30,085 nucleotides of DNA from a virus. Shown here piece after piece: positions 12,437-20,884 of the stretch. How positions within the stretch are numbered: the stretch's first letter is position 1; each line of letters starts with the position of its first letter. The stretch spans positions 1-30,085 of IMG/VR virus record IMGVR_UViG_3300031963_000667; one strand, given 5' to 3'. Under the pieces are notes generated by a model that was not told the DNA's origin, searched no databases, and saw only the letters and a list, made by a program, of their open reading frames with translations. A program made the position numbers and the translations under genes.

Positions 12437-14086
12437 GCCTTCTACTTCAACGGCAAAATAGTCATAAGTAATAGAATCAGCAGAATTAGCAGTTGTACCT
12501 GTCACGACCAAATCAATCGCTGATGCGCTAGCAAGATTGTGCGACAGTGTTCCGGCGCCCATTTCAACAACATTACCGTCTTGAATTAGTTTTCCGTTGA
12601 CACGTTGATCCGTGTTTCCGCGAATAAAGATTTCGGCTACATATTCCCACCGACCAGCGGCAGTCGTTACCAGTGCGCTCATACTCGTACCAGCAAGACC
12701 ACCAAGACGAACTCGGAAAGTCTTATTACCGGCAGTACCAGTCACATTTCCACGAGCAATAACACGGATACATTTACCAAAATAAGTTGGACCAGTAATA
12801 GTCTGGTACTCTCCAGCAGCAAGAGAGTAAGTGTACATTACGGTTTCAGTTGTGCTGCCACTAATACTCCCTGCTGTAGTTACATCACGATGGCGGACTC
12901 TGTTTGAAAGGCAGTTCTGATCAGCACCAAAGTCTTGACCAAAGGAAACGAGCCTCAGGTTTTCGGTGTTTGCATCTGCAGTTCCTACATTGAAATTACA
13001 ACCAGTTCTTAGGACGTTGCCACCCCTCATCCTGATTGCGACAGTGTTGCGCTTAAAATCAGACCCACTGGCGTTAACTCTCGAATTTACTTCGGAAGAA
13101 ATCCCAAAGTCATTATCTTCAAATGTAACGTAATCGGCGTGACCTGTAGAAGATTCTCTAGCAGAAAAACCAACAGTGCAGTTCTTTATAATAGGACCAC
13201 TACTGGTGTCCACAGCGGATCCATCACCAATGGAATGATAACAATTAAATAGAGACCTAATTCCTTCATCGCAATTCTCGATGATACCTCCAACTACTTT
13301 TAGTACACAATTACCGTATCCCACAATACCGAGATAGGCATCATTGACGTGTACATTATCAGTAAAGAGCTGCCCCTGCTCTCTAACTGCTAAGGCATAT
13401 GACGATGAGTTTGCATCATAGTTAACGAACTTTATATCTTTAACAAGAGCTTTGCTGGTTACAAATAAGAAGCCAGAAGTAGCTGGTGTTGCAGGAGAGA
13501 ATACTGCAGTAGGGACATTTGGGTGGCCACCAACATCAGGACCACTAATCAGTACTGGCTCTTGCGAAGTAAGGCCTTCTGGAAAGTTAACAGAAGTGTT
13601 TGTATAAGTTCCGGCGGCCAATAATACTTGCCAGGTACCCGATAAAACTGGTCCGTAATTAGCAAGCGCATCGAATGCCGCTTGGATAGTAGTAGGTTGA
13701 GATGAACTCAGCCCATCATTACTAGTAGTGCCAGTAGTAGCTACATAAAGTTTGTTAGAGTTAGTATCTACAGGATTCACATAGAAAGTATCTGAACCAC
13801 GTTTGACGTTGCCGGATCCTATATGCCTGACCCCGTGAAGATTAGAAATGGAAGTGTTTGTGCTGTAGGATCCACTATCCCAGAACAAGGCTTTGCCAGA
13901 TAAAAATGCGTAATTAACAGCTGCCTGAATTTCAGTAGTATCATCATCAACACCATTCCCAACAGCACCAAAATCTTTAACACTCACCACATCTTGCAGC
14001 TTGGATTCAACGGTGCGCTGCACAGCACCAGTACCGGCCTGGATGAAACCTCCACCCAGGTCGGCTAAGTCACGTGTTTTTGTCAT
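12434..14086 (-). CDS. Second tail fibre/tailspike, pectate-lyase beta-helix type
   Basis: 550 residues. A short N-terminal MTKTRDLADLGGGFIQAGTG segment leads into VESKLQDVVSVKDFGAVGNGV (about 28-48), the hallmark entry to a right-handed beta-helix of the pectate-lyase superfamily. Turns rich in Asn, Asp and Gly follow to about residue 390. The last 150 residues (SISGSTTETVMYTYSLAAGEYQ onwards) look like a beta-sandwich C-terminal module. It probably binds or cleaves host surface polysaccharide. It lacks the T7 gp17-type anchoring domain seen in the neighbouring fibre, so it must attach by another route, perhaps on the first fibre. Both flanks carry 31-base duplications showing it arrived as a cassette. 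The enzymatic residues are not evident. Confidence 0.85.
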   Translation of the reverse strand: MTKTRDLADLGGGFIQAGTGAVQRTVESKLQDVVSVKDFGAVGNGVDDDTTEIQAAVNYAFLSGKALFWDSGSYSTNTSISNLHGVRHIGSGNVKRGSDTFYVNPVDTNSNKLYVATTGTTSNDGLSSSQPTTIQAAFDALANYGPVLSGTWQVLLAAGTYTNTSVNFPEGLTSQEPVLISGPDVGGHPNVPTAVFSPATPATSGFLFVTSKALVKDIKFVNYDANSSSYALAVREQGQLFTDNVHVNDAYLGIVGYGNCVLKVVGGIIENCDEGIRSLFNCYHSIGDGSAVDTSSGPIIKNCTVGFSARESSTGHADYVTFEDNDFGISSEVNSRVNASGSDFKRNTVAIRMRGGNVLRTGCNFNVGTADANTENLRLVSFGQDFGADQNCLSNRVRHRDVTTAGSISGSTTETVMYTYSLAAGEYQTITGPTYFGKCIRVIARGNVTGTAGNKTFRVRLGGLAGTSMSALVTTAAGRWEYVAEIFIRGNTDQRVNGKLIQDGNVVEMGAGTLSHNLASASAIDLVVTGTTANSADSITYDYFAVEVEG

Positions 14087-14093
14087 TAGTTTA
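14063..14093 (-). repeat. 31-nt repeat copy M at the start of the second tail fibre
   Basis: Overlaps the ATG (14086) of the second tail fibre gene and matches 12406-12436, with differences at three positions. Together with M', it brackets the whole fibre gene as a direct repeat about 1.66 kb apart. Confidence 0.8.
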
Positions 14094-14120
14094 TCTAAAA
14101 TGGAGGTTTACGATTTAAGT

Positions 14121-14165
14121 TCACAACAAGTTAATGGACACTTTGATGCCAAGGATGGTGATCAT
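14121..14165 (-). pseudogene. Truncated copy of the holin gene start (scar H')
   Basis: Reads MITILGIKVS then diverges to INLL and stops. Bases 14136-14166 match 12371-12401 (the real holin start) with one mismatch in 31. It sits 11 bases after the first tail fibre's stop, exactly where the holin would be if the second fibre were absent. It is a duplicated fragment left when the second fibre cassette entered. Confidence 0.85.
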
Positions 14166-14176
14166 GTCTGTATACG

Positions 14177-16669
14177 TTAGATGTTATTTGCAGAGACATT
14201 GCCAGTACCAGTGCTGACATTTACGTTTGTGGTAAAGCCACGAGTCACGTTATTCCATGCGCCAGAGTAAGTGACTGTGGTCGGCGCAAAGACTACCCCG
14301 ATCGTAGTTGTCAAACCGCTAGCAGAGTAATAAACAGAGTTTCCGCTGACACTAACATATGAACATGTACCTGTAAGCCTTACTCCGTAGCCAGAAGAAC
14401 CAGAAGTGTTAGTAATTTCAACACTATTCCCACATATAACAGAAGAATTGCAGTCAGTCAAGATGATACCAACAGCACCAGCAGAAACGGAGTTGCCTGT
14501 CACCGAAGCATTGTTGGCAACAGTTACTTCAATACCACTAATGATAGTTGAAGATGACTGCTTTTGTATCGCGTTGCTTGAGACTACCGTTCTGATTGTT
14601 TTAAAACCAGACTGTCCCGTAACTCGGATGGGTTGAGCAAAAGAAATAACTCGGTTGCCACTTATTGTGCAATTAACAATATCTGCTGTTTGCGCTGTAA
14701 CAAAAATTCCGTATTCAGAAGTTTCGTCTCCAATAGAAAGCAAGGTGTTGTCGTTGACAGTGATAGTGCCCGCGCTGGCGGCTCTAGGGTTAATGTAGAT
14801 GCCCCCTGATGCTGTATTTTTGATAAAGTTGTTGGAGACAGAACCTGTTCGCGCCTCAAAATTGACGCCGTAGTTGCTGGACGAGTTTACGGTGTTGCCA
14901 ATGATGAAAATGTCTTCTGCACCTGCGTGCGTATCAATCGCATCACCACCAGTTAAACCTGTCGCTTGAGCAGAATCAGATACAACATTATTAGAAAACA
15001 AGATACGTCGCGTAATACCGTAGGAAGTAGTGGTGTTGTTATTAGTACTCAAGGAATGCCGTACATCAACAAAGGAGTTGTCAACAGCAGTGCAGTCTTG
15101 GCAAGCATCAGCAAATGAAACACCATATGCTTGAGCTGAATGGTTGGACTGCTCAAAGTGACACTTAGTGACCTTAGAAAATACGCAGTCAGTTAGTTGC
15201 ACATGTACTTTATCAATGTCATAAGACCTGATGTTTTCAATCAGGCAAGCGGATCCGGCGCGAATTCGCAGTCCCAGTATCTCGTCGTTTCCAGACGGAC
15301 CAATAATGATGCCGTTTCTTATGACAACATTCTTGACTGGCGTGATTTTTTGAACAGTTGCAGAATCGGCTGTTGTGTAACCAACTTGCGTTTCTGTCGT
15401 AATGTTCAAGGATGTGCCATTTGGTACGGATTCAACAAAAGTAAGTTCTCCACTCCTAGTGCTGGTTCTAGTTGGATCCCAAATACTATTGGAGTAAATG
15501 CGAACCATGTCACCAGTGGCAAAACCAGAAGAAGCAGCAGAAATTGTTTTGTCACCAGCTACTGCGTTTGATGTAAGAGCCACAGCAGCATCATAGGTGC
15601 CAGTAAACTGAAGAAGTGGCCCAATTTCGGCAAGGCTGAGTCCCGAAAAGTCCAACGTGGAATTCTGCAGGTCTATCTCTACATTGGACCCAGTGAACGA
15701 GCCCAACACTGCGTTGCACTTGTACTTACCACTTGGAAATACGACCTTGCTATTCGACATACTGACAGCATATGTCAGTGCCGCCTGAATAGCCGCCGTA
15801 TCATTAGCAACACCGTTACCAACCGCTCCGAAGTCTTTAACGGAGACAACATCCCTCAGCTTGCTTTCAACAGTCCTAGTGACTGCACCACTACCAGATT
15901 GATTCCAGTAGACATCCTGTGCTTGAGCTGTTGTACCAGTGTTGAGGTTATTGACGCAGATGACTTCAAGAACATCACCAGCAATAAGTGCTACATTAAG
16001 TACAATACTAGTGCCATTGTTAGCAGTGTAGTCAGCGTTACGTTGCAGTTGGGCACCATTAAGGTACACCTGCTCACGGTTAGGACTATAACCAAGGGTG
16101 CCGCCAGTCGTACCAACACCAGATAACGTTGTCTCGCCACCAACTGCAGTCTTACTCCAACGTGTAAAGCCAGGGATACCACCATTACCGGAACTTGCAT
16201 CAACATAATCCTTAGTAGCAGCATCACCACTTACAGTTGGAGTAGCTAGGTTATTAATTTGATAACCATTCATATTGAGGTTACCAACCATAGGATTGGA
16301 ACCATCAACATTAAGCGCGTTGTTGTTAACCTCTTGGGTTACATATAGGTTCTGAGTGAAGTTATCATTCAGGTCCTTTGCTCGAATGGCGGAACCAGAA
16401 GAGAAGACAGCAGACAAAGCATCATCATCAGTATCTCGAAAGATACGAATAGAGGCTCCGTTAGCAGGGGCGTTACCCGCAGTAAACAGGACTTGACCAC
16501 CAGTCTTTGTCGTATAGTTAAGGCTCTGAAGGTTATAGTGAGTACCAGCTGTTTTCAGTACACCACCAACACTTACCTTAATATCAGTAGATTCAAGCCA
16601 TTTAAAGGTAAAAGAGAAGGGTCCTAAGTTGGACCCATTACCAGTGAATGTATTTTGTGTAGTTGCCAT
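14177..16669 (-). CDS. Tail fibre with T7 gp17-type anchor and beta-helix body
   Basis: 830 residues. The first 115 residues form the phage T7 tail fibre anchoring domain: TFTGNGSNLGPFSFTFKWL, a GASIRIFRDTD segment and SAIRAKDLNDNFTQNLYV, matching T7 gp17 patterns (LRAYDLN). Then comes a linker repeat region (NPMVGNLNMNGYQINNLATP). VESKLRDVVSVKDFGAVGNGV (about 267-287) opens a pectate-lyase-type beta-helix running nearly to the end, with many NxVxxN turns. It is the primary receptor-binding protein attached to the tail tube. It follows the gp16-like gene by six bases. The beta-helix entry segment is nearly the same as in the second fibre, a natural crossover point. Confidence 0.92.
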   Translation of the reverse strand: MATTQNTFTGNGSNLGPFSFTFKWLESTDIKVSVGGVLKTAGTHYNLQSLNYTTKTGGQVLFTAGNAPANGASIRIFRDTDDDALSAVFSSGSAIRAKDLNDNFTQNLYVTQEVNNNALNVDGSNPMVGNLNMNGYQINNLATPTVSGDAATKDYVDASSGNGGIPGFTRWSKTAVGGETTLSGVGTTGGTLGYSPNREQVYLNGAQLQRNADYTANNGTSIVLNVALIAGDVLEVICVNNLNTGTTAQAQDVYWNQSGSGAVTRTVESKLRDVVSVKDFGAVGNGVANDTAAIQAALTYAVSMSNSKVVFPSGKYKCNAVLGSFTGSNVEIDLQNSTLDFSGLSLAEIGPLLQFTGTYDAAVALTSNAVAGDKTISAASSGFATGDMVRIYSNSIWDPTRTSTRSGELTFVESVPNGTSLNITTETQVGYTTADSATVQKITPVKNVVIRNGIIIGPSGNDEILGLRIRAGSACLIENIRSYDIDKVHVQLTDCVFSKVTKCHFEQSNHSAQAYGVSFADACQDCTAVDNSFVDVRHSLSTNNNTTTSYGITRRILFSNNVVSDSAQATGLTGGDAIDTHAGAEDIFIIGNTVNSSSNYGVNFEARTGSVSNNFIKNTASGGIYINPRAASAGTITVNDNTLLSIGDETSEYGIFVTAQTADIVNCTISGNRVISFAQPIRVTGQSGFKTIRTVVSSNAIQKQSSSTIISGIEVTVANNASVTGNSVSAGAVGIILTDCNSSVICGNSVEITNTSGSSGYGVRLTGTCSYVSVSGNSVYYSASGLTTTIGVVFAPTTVTYSGAWNNVTRGFTTNVNVSTGTGNVSANNI

Positions 16670-16675
16670 TTAGGG

Positions 16676-19600
16676 TTATCGGTACATTTGGGTTAGTCGC
16701 TCAATCTCTGCTTTACGACGATCAGCAGCCCTGGCAGCATCATCAATACGACCCTGTTTCATAAGGTTCTTATTGGTCAGGGATTCTTGAATAGAACGCC
16801 ACATCGGTTCATTCTCTTGCTGCATACGCATCTCAGCTGCCTTTTGGGCTTGAGACATGATATCATTCATCACTGAATAAACTTCACTTTGAGCTGCTTG
16901 GATCTCCTCAGATGGACGACCTTGAACACGCATAGCACGAATACGATCTAGTTGATCGTTATACTTCTTGTTCTTACTAAGCTTATCAAATTCCTTCCAC
17001 AGTTGTTGCTCACCGATGTACTTATACAGTACTTCACGTTCCTGTGGGGTGTACTCGTGGTTACCAGTACTATCCTTACGAATCATCTGTACACCATCCC
17101 AACCACTATCAATAAGCCATTGTCTCCAAGGTTCTGTACCTTCACTGATCTTAACTGGATTAACAGCATTAAGAGCACGAAGTACGGGGTTATCAATATC
17201 ATTAAGTGGTTTACCAGTGTAGATATCAATCTGCTCTGGAAGCTGACTGGAGAAACCAGGCAGTCTGTTTTTAACATAACCTATAAGGTCATTGTAGATA
17301 TCCTTCTGAGAACTGGTAATGGCACTATTGACAACACCAAGAGCACCAGACATAGGAATAGCAGATCGTGCTTCATTAGCAAGGAACCGAGTAATAGCTG
17401 TCTCATCACCATCAGCAACGGCAACGACAGGCTCAAGACCAGCCACCCAAGACTTGTTCACAAAGGTAGCAGAAAGTGTCCATGCCAGCTTTTTAACAAA
17501 GTCTTCGGTTAAGGTAGAGCCAATATCGCGTGAGTAATAAGCTAGGTCACCAACAAGAGTAAGAATAGTGTCGAGAGGTTCATAACCAGCATAACTGACC
17601 CACTTACCAGCAACATTGATGGTCTTAGGTTGCCAACCAAAGTTATCACGAAGCTTCTTACGCTCACCAGCATTAACAGGACCATTGCCACGGATATTAC
17701 CACCAAGGGCATAGCCAAGCATAGAGGAAGATAGCAGTGCACCAAAGGCTACACGACCACGGTATTCAGCCTCAAGGCCCTTGAAGATAGCCATACCGTT
17801 AGGTACACCATCATAAGAAATGTTGTGCTCCATAAGAGCATCTTTGATCTTGTCGATGTCGTCACCAGCCCACAGTACTTTAGAGTACCTGTTCATGCCA
17901 GGAAGAGTAGCGATAGGTGTATAAGACATAGCCGCCTTAACACCATTAACGCCAGTCTTTGGGAACATGAAGAATGGCTTTAAGATAGGTAGTTTGTTGA
18001 TACCACGAGTCAACCAAGTAGCAGTCTCATCATCCAGATTAAGGGAAATCTCTCCAGCAGCATTCTTAGCAGCAGCATCAGTGAGATTACCAAGAGCATC
18101 AAAGGACTCATCATAGGCAATCTTTTCAGCCTTGGCTAGCTGTTGAGCCAGTTCAGCACCTTTGTAACCAATACCATAAACCTCATCCCAAGCCCTAGCA
18201 CGAGCTAGTTGAGAAGCAACAGTAGTCTGTACAAAGGCATCAGCACTAATCATTGCATTAGTACCATACTTAAACCAACGCCAGTTACCAAGGTCATACA
18301 AGAACCTAGCAGACCTGTATTGGAAGAGACGACCCCAGTTACCATCCTTTTCCCATACCTGTTCCATATCGGCCAAGGTATCCCAAAGGTTAGGGTTGTA
18401 GTCAGTAACAAGGTCTTCACGTGCTAGTTCACGGAAGTCCATAGTTGCATCATTACCCCACTTACCGTTATTCCATGTACGTTTAAAGGTATCCCAGGAA
18501 TCAGTAAGTGCTCGTTTGTTAACTTGCCAGAATGAACCGTAAACATGGGTAGCTTTACGGAGATCATCAACCGTATTACGACCCATCAACATACCAATGC
18601 CAGTACCAAGGAGTGCATTGTTAGTACGAAGGGTAAGTGCAACAGTGTTGCCAGTAATAGCTTTGAGTGCTGAGATACCAGACAACATGTTGTTGTAACG
18701 TACTGCCCACACACCTTGTGCAAAAGCATTCAGACCTTCATCACCACTCTTAAGGAGACCCATGGGGCTAAGTTGCTTAGCACTCCACTTCATCAGTTTA
18801 TCAAGAGAGTCCACATCACCCTTAGACAATGCAAATGCATCAATTAAAGGTTGAGCAGCATCAGGACGATCCCTAGCAATAGTCCTAATCATATCCCGAT
18901 AGCCTTGGGCTTGGAGATTCTTCTCTTGTACCTTAAGGTCAAACTGTTCAGTAATCTGTCGAATAGCAGTCTCCTTATCAGGTGACTCCTTGAGAAACTT
19001 CTGCCAACGATCTTGGTTCTTAAGCGCCCAACCTGCGATGTACTTATTGAGAGCATACTCTTCCATAAGGAAGGCGAGGCGATCACCAAGCATCTCAGTA
19101 GTACGGCTAAGGTCAGCACTCTCAGGGAATGCTTTATAGCCCTCAGCAATATCGGCAATCTCACGTCCTACGGTATCCATAGCACGAGCTGATGTTTCAG
19201 TAACAACTTGACCGATGTATTTATCAGTCAACTCACGCATAGCATAGCCGATAGCTTCCGCTTGAACATCATTGACATACTTAATGGAGCGACCATCAAG
19301 GAGGTTCTTAACATCACGATTATCAAGGAAGAGGTTCTTGAGATCAGATACCTTATCCGTACCGATGATGTCATTGTAGATCTTCCAGGCACCATCACTC
19401 ATCTGAGCTTTGGTGTACCTAAAACCATCGACAATAGCATCAAAGCTACCAGTAGCACGAGTACCTTCAGCCAGGTCTTCAATGAGGTTACGCGATACAG
19501 CATTACCTTTACTAAGGTCATAGTAGGCACGCTCAGAAAGGATAGGAGCAGGGGTACCACCACTGTTACCAAGTTTGATAGCAGTAGTGTCTGCCATGTT

Positions 19601-20884
19601 ACGGGCAATGTTACCAGGAGGGATGCTAAGAGCAGCAGTAGAACCCTCAGGGAACATAGTAGGAGTGACCATTGGATCAACACCACCAGCCCCTTCAGGA
19701 TCGTCCATAAGGCGCCCTTTACCTACCTCATCGATCTGACTATCACGGCTGATCTGTTGACGCTCTACAAACGATTCTAGAGGGCTCTCAGTGAGGTCTG
19801 AGGCTCCGGTATCAGCGTACTGTTTACCGAGCTTACCAGCTTCACTATCCAACCCTTTAATCTGTGCTTCAAGATCACCAATACGTACACTTTGTTCAAT
19901 CAGCTGTGCTTCATCAAGAGGAGCAACAGAAGAAACCTGAGCTAGCTCTTCTTGTAGAGCCATGCGTTGAGTGTCAATCTCAGACAACCGAGTAGCAGTG
20001 GCAGAGTCAGCATTGACAAGAACCTCAGAAGCTGCAAACTCCTGAGCTACTTTATCGTTAGGCTTAAACCAATCCATTACTCCACGGCCTGCAGCAGCAG
20101 AGTAACCGATGATGTCACCAACAATGCTGATACCAGCTGATTCGTAGATGTTACGTTGACGACGTTGTTCAGGTGAGTCAGTATCCTTAACAACAAGTGC
20201 ATCAGGAACAGGCAACCAAGGCGCCGCTTCTTTCACAATCGTCGATACAGTCTCACCTTCTGATTGATCACTGATAGCGTTGATAGCGACATCACCAGCA
20301 ACGTTAATACCAAGAGCAGAGAGACCACGAGCAATAGGACCACCAGCCATACCAGCGGTACCGATACGTGATGCAGCACCAACACCAATACTAGGGACAA
20401 GGATTGAAGATACTTCCCTTACCTTTTGAAAGCCAGGGTTCTTGAACTTTGTCTTAGCATCCCAGGTATCATCGATCCACTCAGCACCAGGAATACGGCC
20501 AATGGCATCCATACCGAAGTCAATGATGCCCATACCGACTGAACCAAGACCCTCAAGGGTACGTTGGGCATAGGTACCGATATCTTCACCAAGGGTAGCA
20601 TTAGGGTCACCACTACCATAAATGAAACCAGAACCTCGGTTAAGTGGTTGTTGCTGTTGACCACCACCCATCAGTTGCTGAGTAGCTTGTTGTTGAGGAG
20701 ACTTAACAGGCTGTACATTACCAGCAGCTTTGTTCTCTGCTGGTGTAGCCTCCTTGTACATTGTTTGAGGAGCCGTCTTAGGACTATAAGCTGGAGCTGC
20801 CTGTTGTAAGGCTTGCTCTTCAGCAAGTGCTTCAGCTTCTAGACGCTTCAGCTCCTCTTCATCTACATAGGGGGTTTGTGTCAT
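16676..20884 (-). CDS. Large internal virion protein (T7 gp16-like)
   Basis: 1402 residues, the largest protein of the window. T7 gp16-like proteins are ejected from the capsid core and form a channel through the cell envelope. Similarity to T7 gp16 is visible in its second half: RGRVAFGALLSSSMLGYAL, then GGNIRGNGPVNAGERKKLRD and WQPKTINVAGKWVSYAGYEP (about residues 1040-1110), matching the RGRIALGSM...GNITGTGP...ERKRM...GGWRPFS pattern. The N-terminus is Glu/Ala/Gln-rich and probably coiled coil, followed by Gly/Ala-rich, possibly membrane-interacting segments (VGAASRIGTAGMAGGPIAR). The lytic transglycosylase found at the N-terminus of T7 gp16 is not seen; hydrolase domains are on the preceding gp15-like protein instead. 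The start overlaps the upstream stop (ATGA). Confidence 0.88.
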   Translation of the reverse strand: MTQTPYVDEEELKRLEAEALAEEQALQQAAPAYSPKTAPQTMYKEATPAENKAAGNVQPVKSPQQQATQQLMGGGQQQQPLNRGSGFIYGSGDPNATLGEDIGTYAQRTLEGLGSVGMGIIDFGMDAIGRIPGAEWIDDTWDAKTKFKNPGFQKVREVSSILVPSIGVGAASRIGTAGMAGGPIARGLSALGINVAGDVAINAISDQSEGETVSTIVKEAAPWLPVPDALVVKDTDSPEQRRQRNIYESAGISIVGDIIGYSAAAGRGVMDWFKPNDKVAQEFAASEVLVNADSATATRLSEIDTQRMALQEELAQVSSVAPLDEAQLIEQSVRIGDLEAQIKGLDSEAGKLGKQYADTGASDLTESPLESFVERQQISRDSQIDEVGKGRLMDDPEGAGGVDPMVTPTMFPEGSTAALSIPPGNIARNMADTTAIKLGNSGGTPAPILSERAYYDLSKGNAVSRNLIEDLAEGTRATGSFDAIVDGFRYTKAQMSDGAWKIYNDIIGTDKVSDLKNLFLDNRDVKNLLDGRSIKYVNDVQAEAIGYAMRELTDKYIGQVVTETSARAMDTVGREIADIAEGYKAFPESADLSRTTEMLGDRLAFLMEEYALNKYIAGWALKNQDRWQKFLKESPDKETAIRQITEQFDLKVQEKNLQAQGYRDMIRTIARDRPDAAQPLIDAFALSKGDVDSLDKLMKWSAKQLSPMGLLKSGDEGLNAFAQGVWAVRYNNMLSGISALKAITGNTVALTLRTNNALLGTGIGMLMGRNTVDDLRKATHVYGSFWQVNKRALTDSWDTFKRTWNNGKWGNDATMDFRELAREDLVTDYNPNLWDTLADMEQVWEKDGNWGRLFQYRSARFLYDLGNWRWFKYGTNAMISADAFVQTTVASQLARARAWDEVYGIGYKGAELAQQLAKAEKIAYDESFDALGNLTDAAAKNAAGEISLNLDDETATWLTRGINKLPILKPFFMFPKTGVNGVKAAMSYTPIATLPGMNRYSKVLWAGDDIDKIKDALMEHNISYDGVPNGMAIFKGLEAEYRGRVAFGALLSSSMLGYALGGNIRGNGPVNAGERKKLRDNFGWQPKTINVAGKWVSYAGYEPLDTILTLVGDLAYYSRDIGSTLTEDFVKKLAWTLSATFVNKSWVAGLEPVVAVADGDETAITRFLANEARSAIPMSGALGVVNSAITSSQKDIYNDLIGYVKNRLPGFSSQLPEQIDIYTGKPLNDIDNPVLRALNAVNPVKISEGTEPWRQWLIDSGWDGVQMIRKDSTGNHEYTPQEREVLYKYIGEQQLWKEFDKLSKNKKYNDQLDRIRAMRVQGRPSEEIQAAQSEVYSVMNDIMSQAQKAAEMRMQQENEPMWRSIQESLTNKNLMKQGRIDDAARAADRRKAEIERLTQMYR

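Noticed and set aside
19208-19780. A 190-aa plus-strand frame and a similar 186-aa frame at 16952-17512.
   Set aside because: Both are shadows of the gp16-like gene and have no recognisable protein features.
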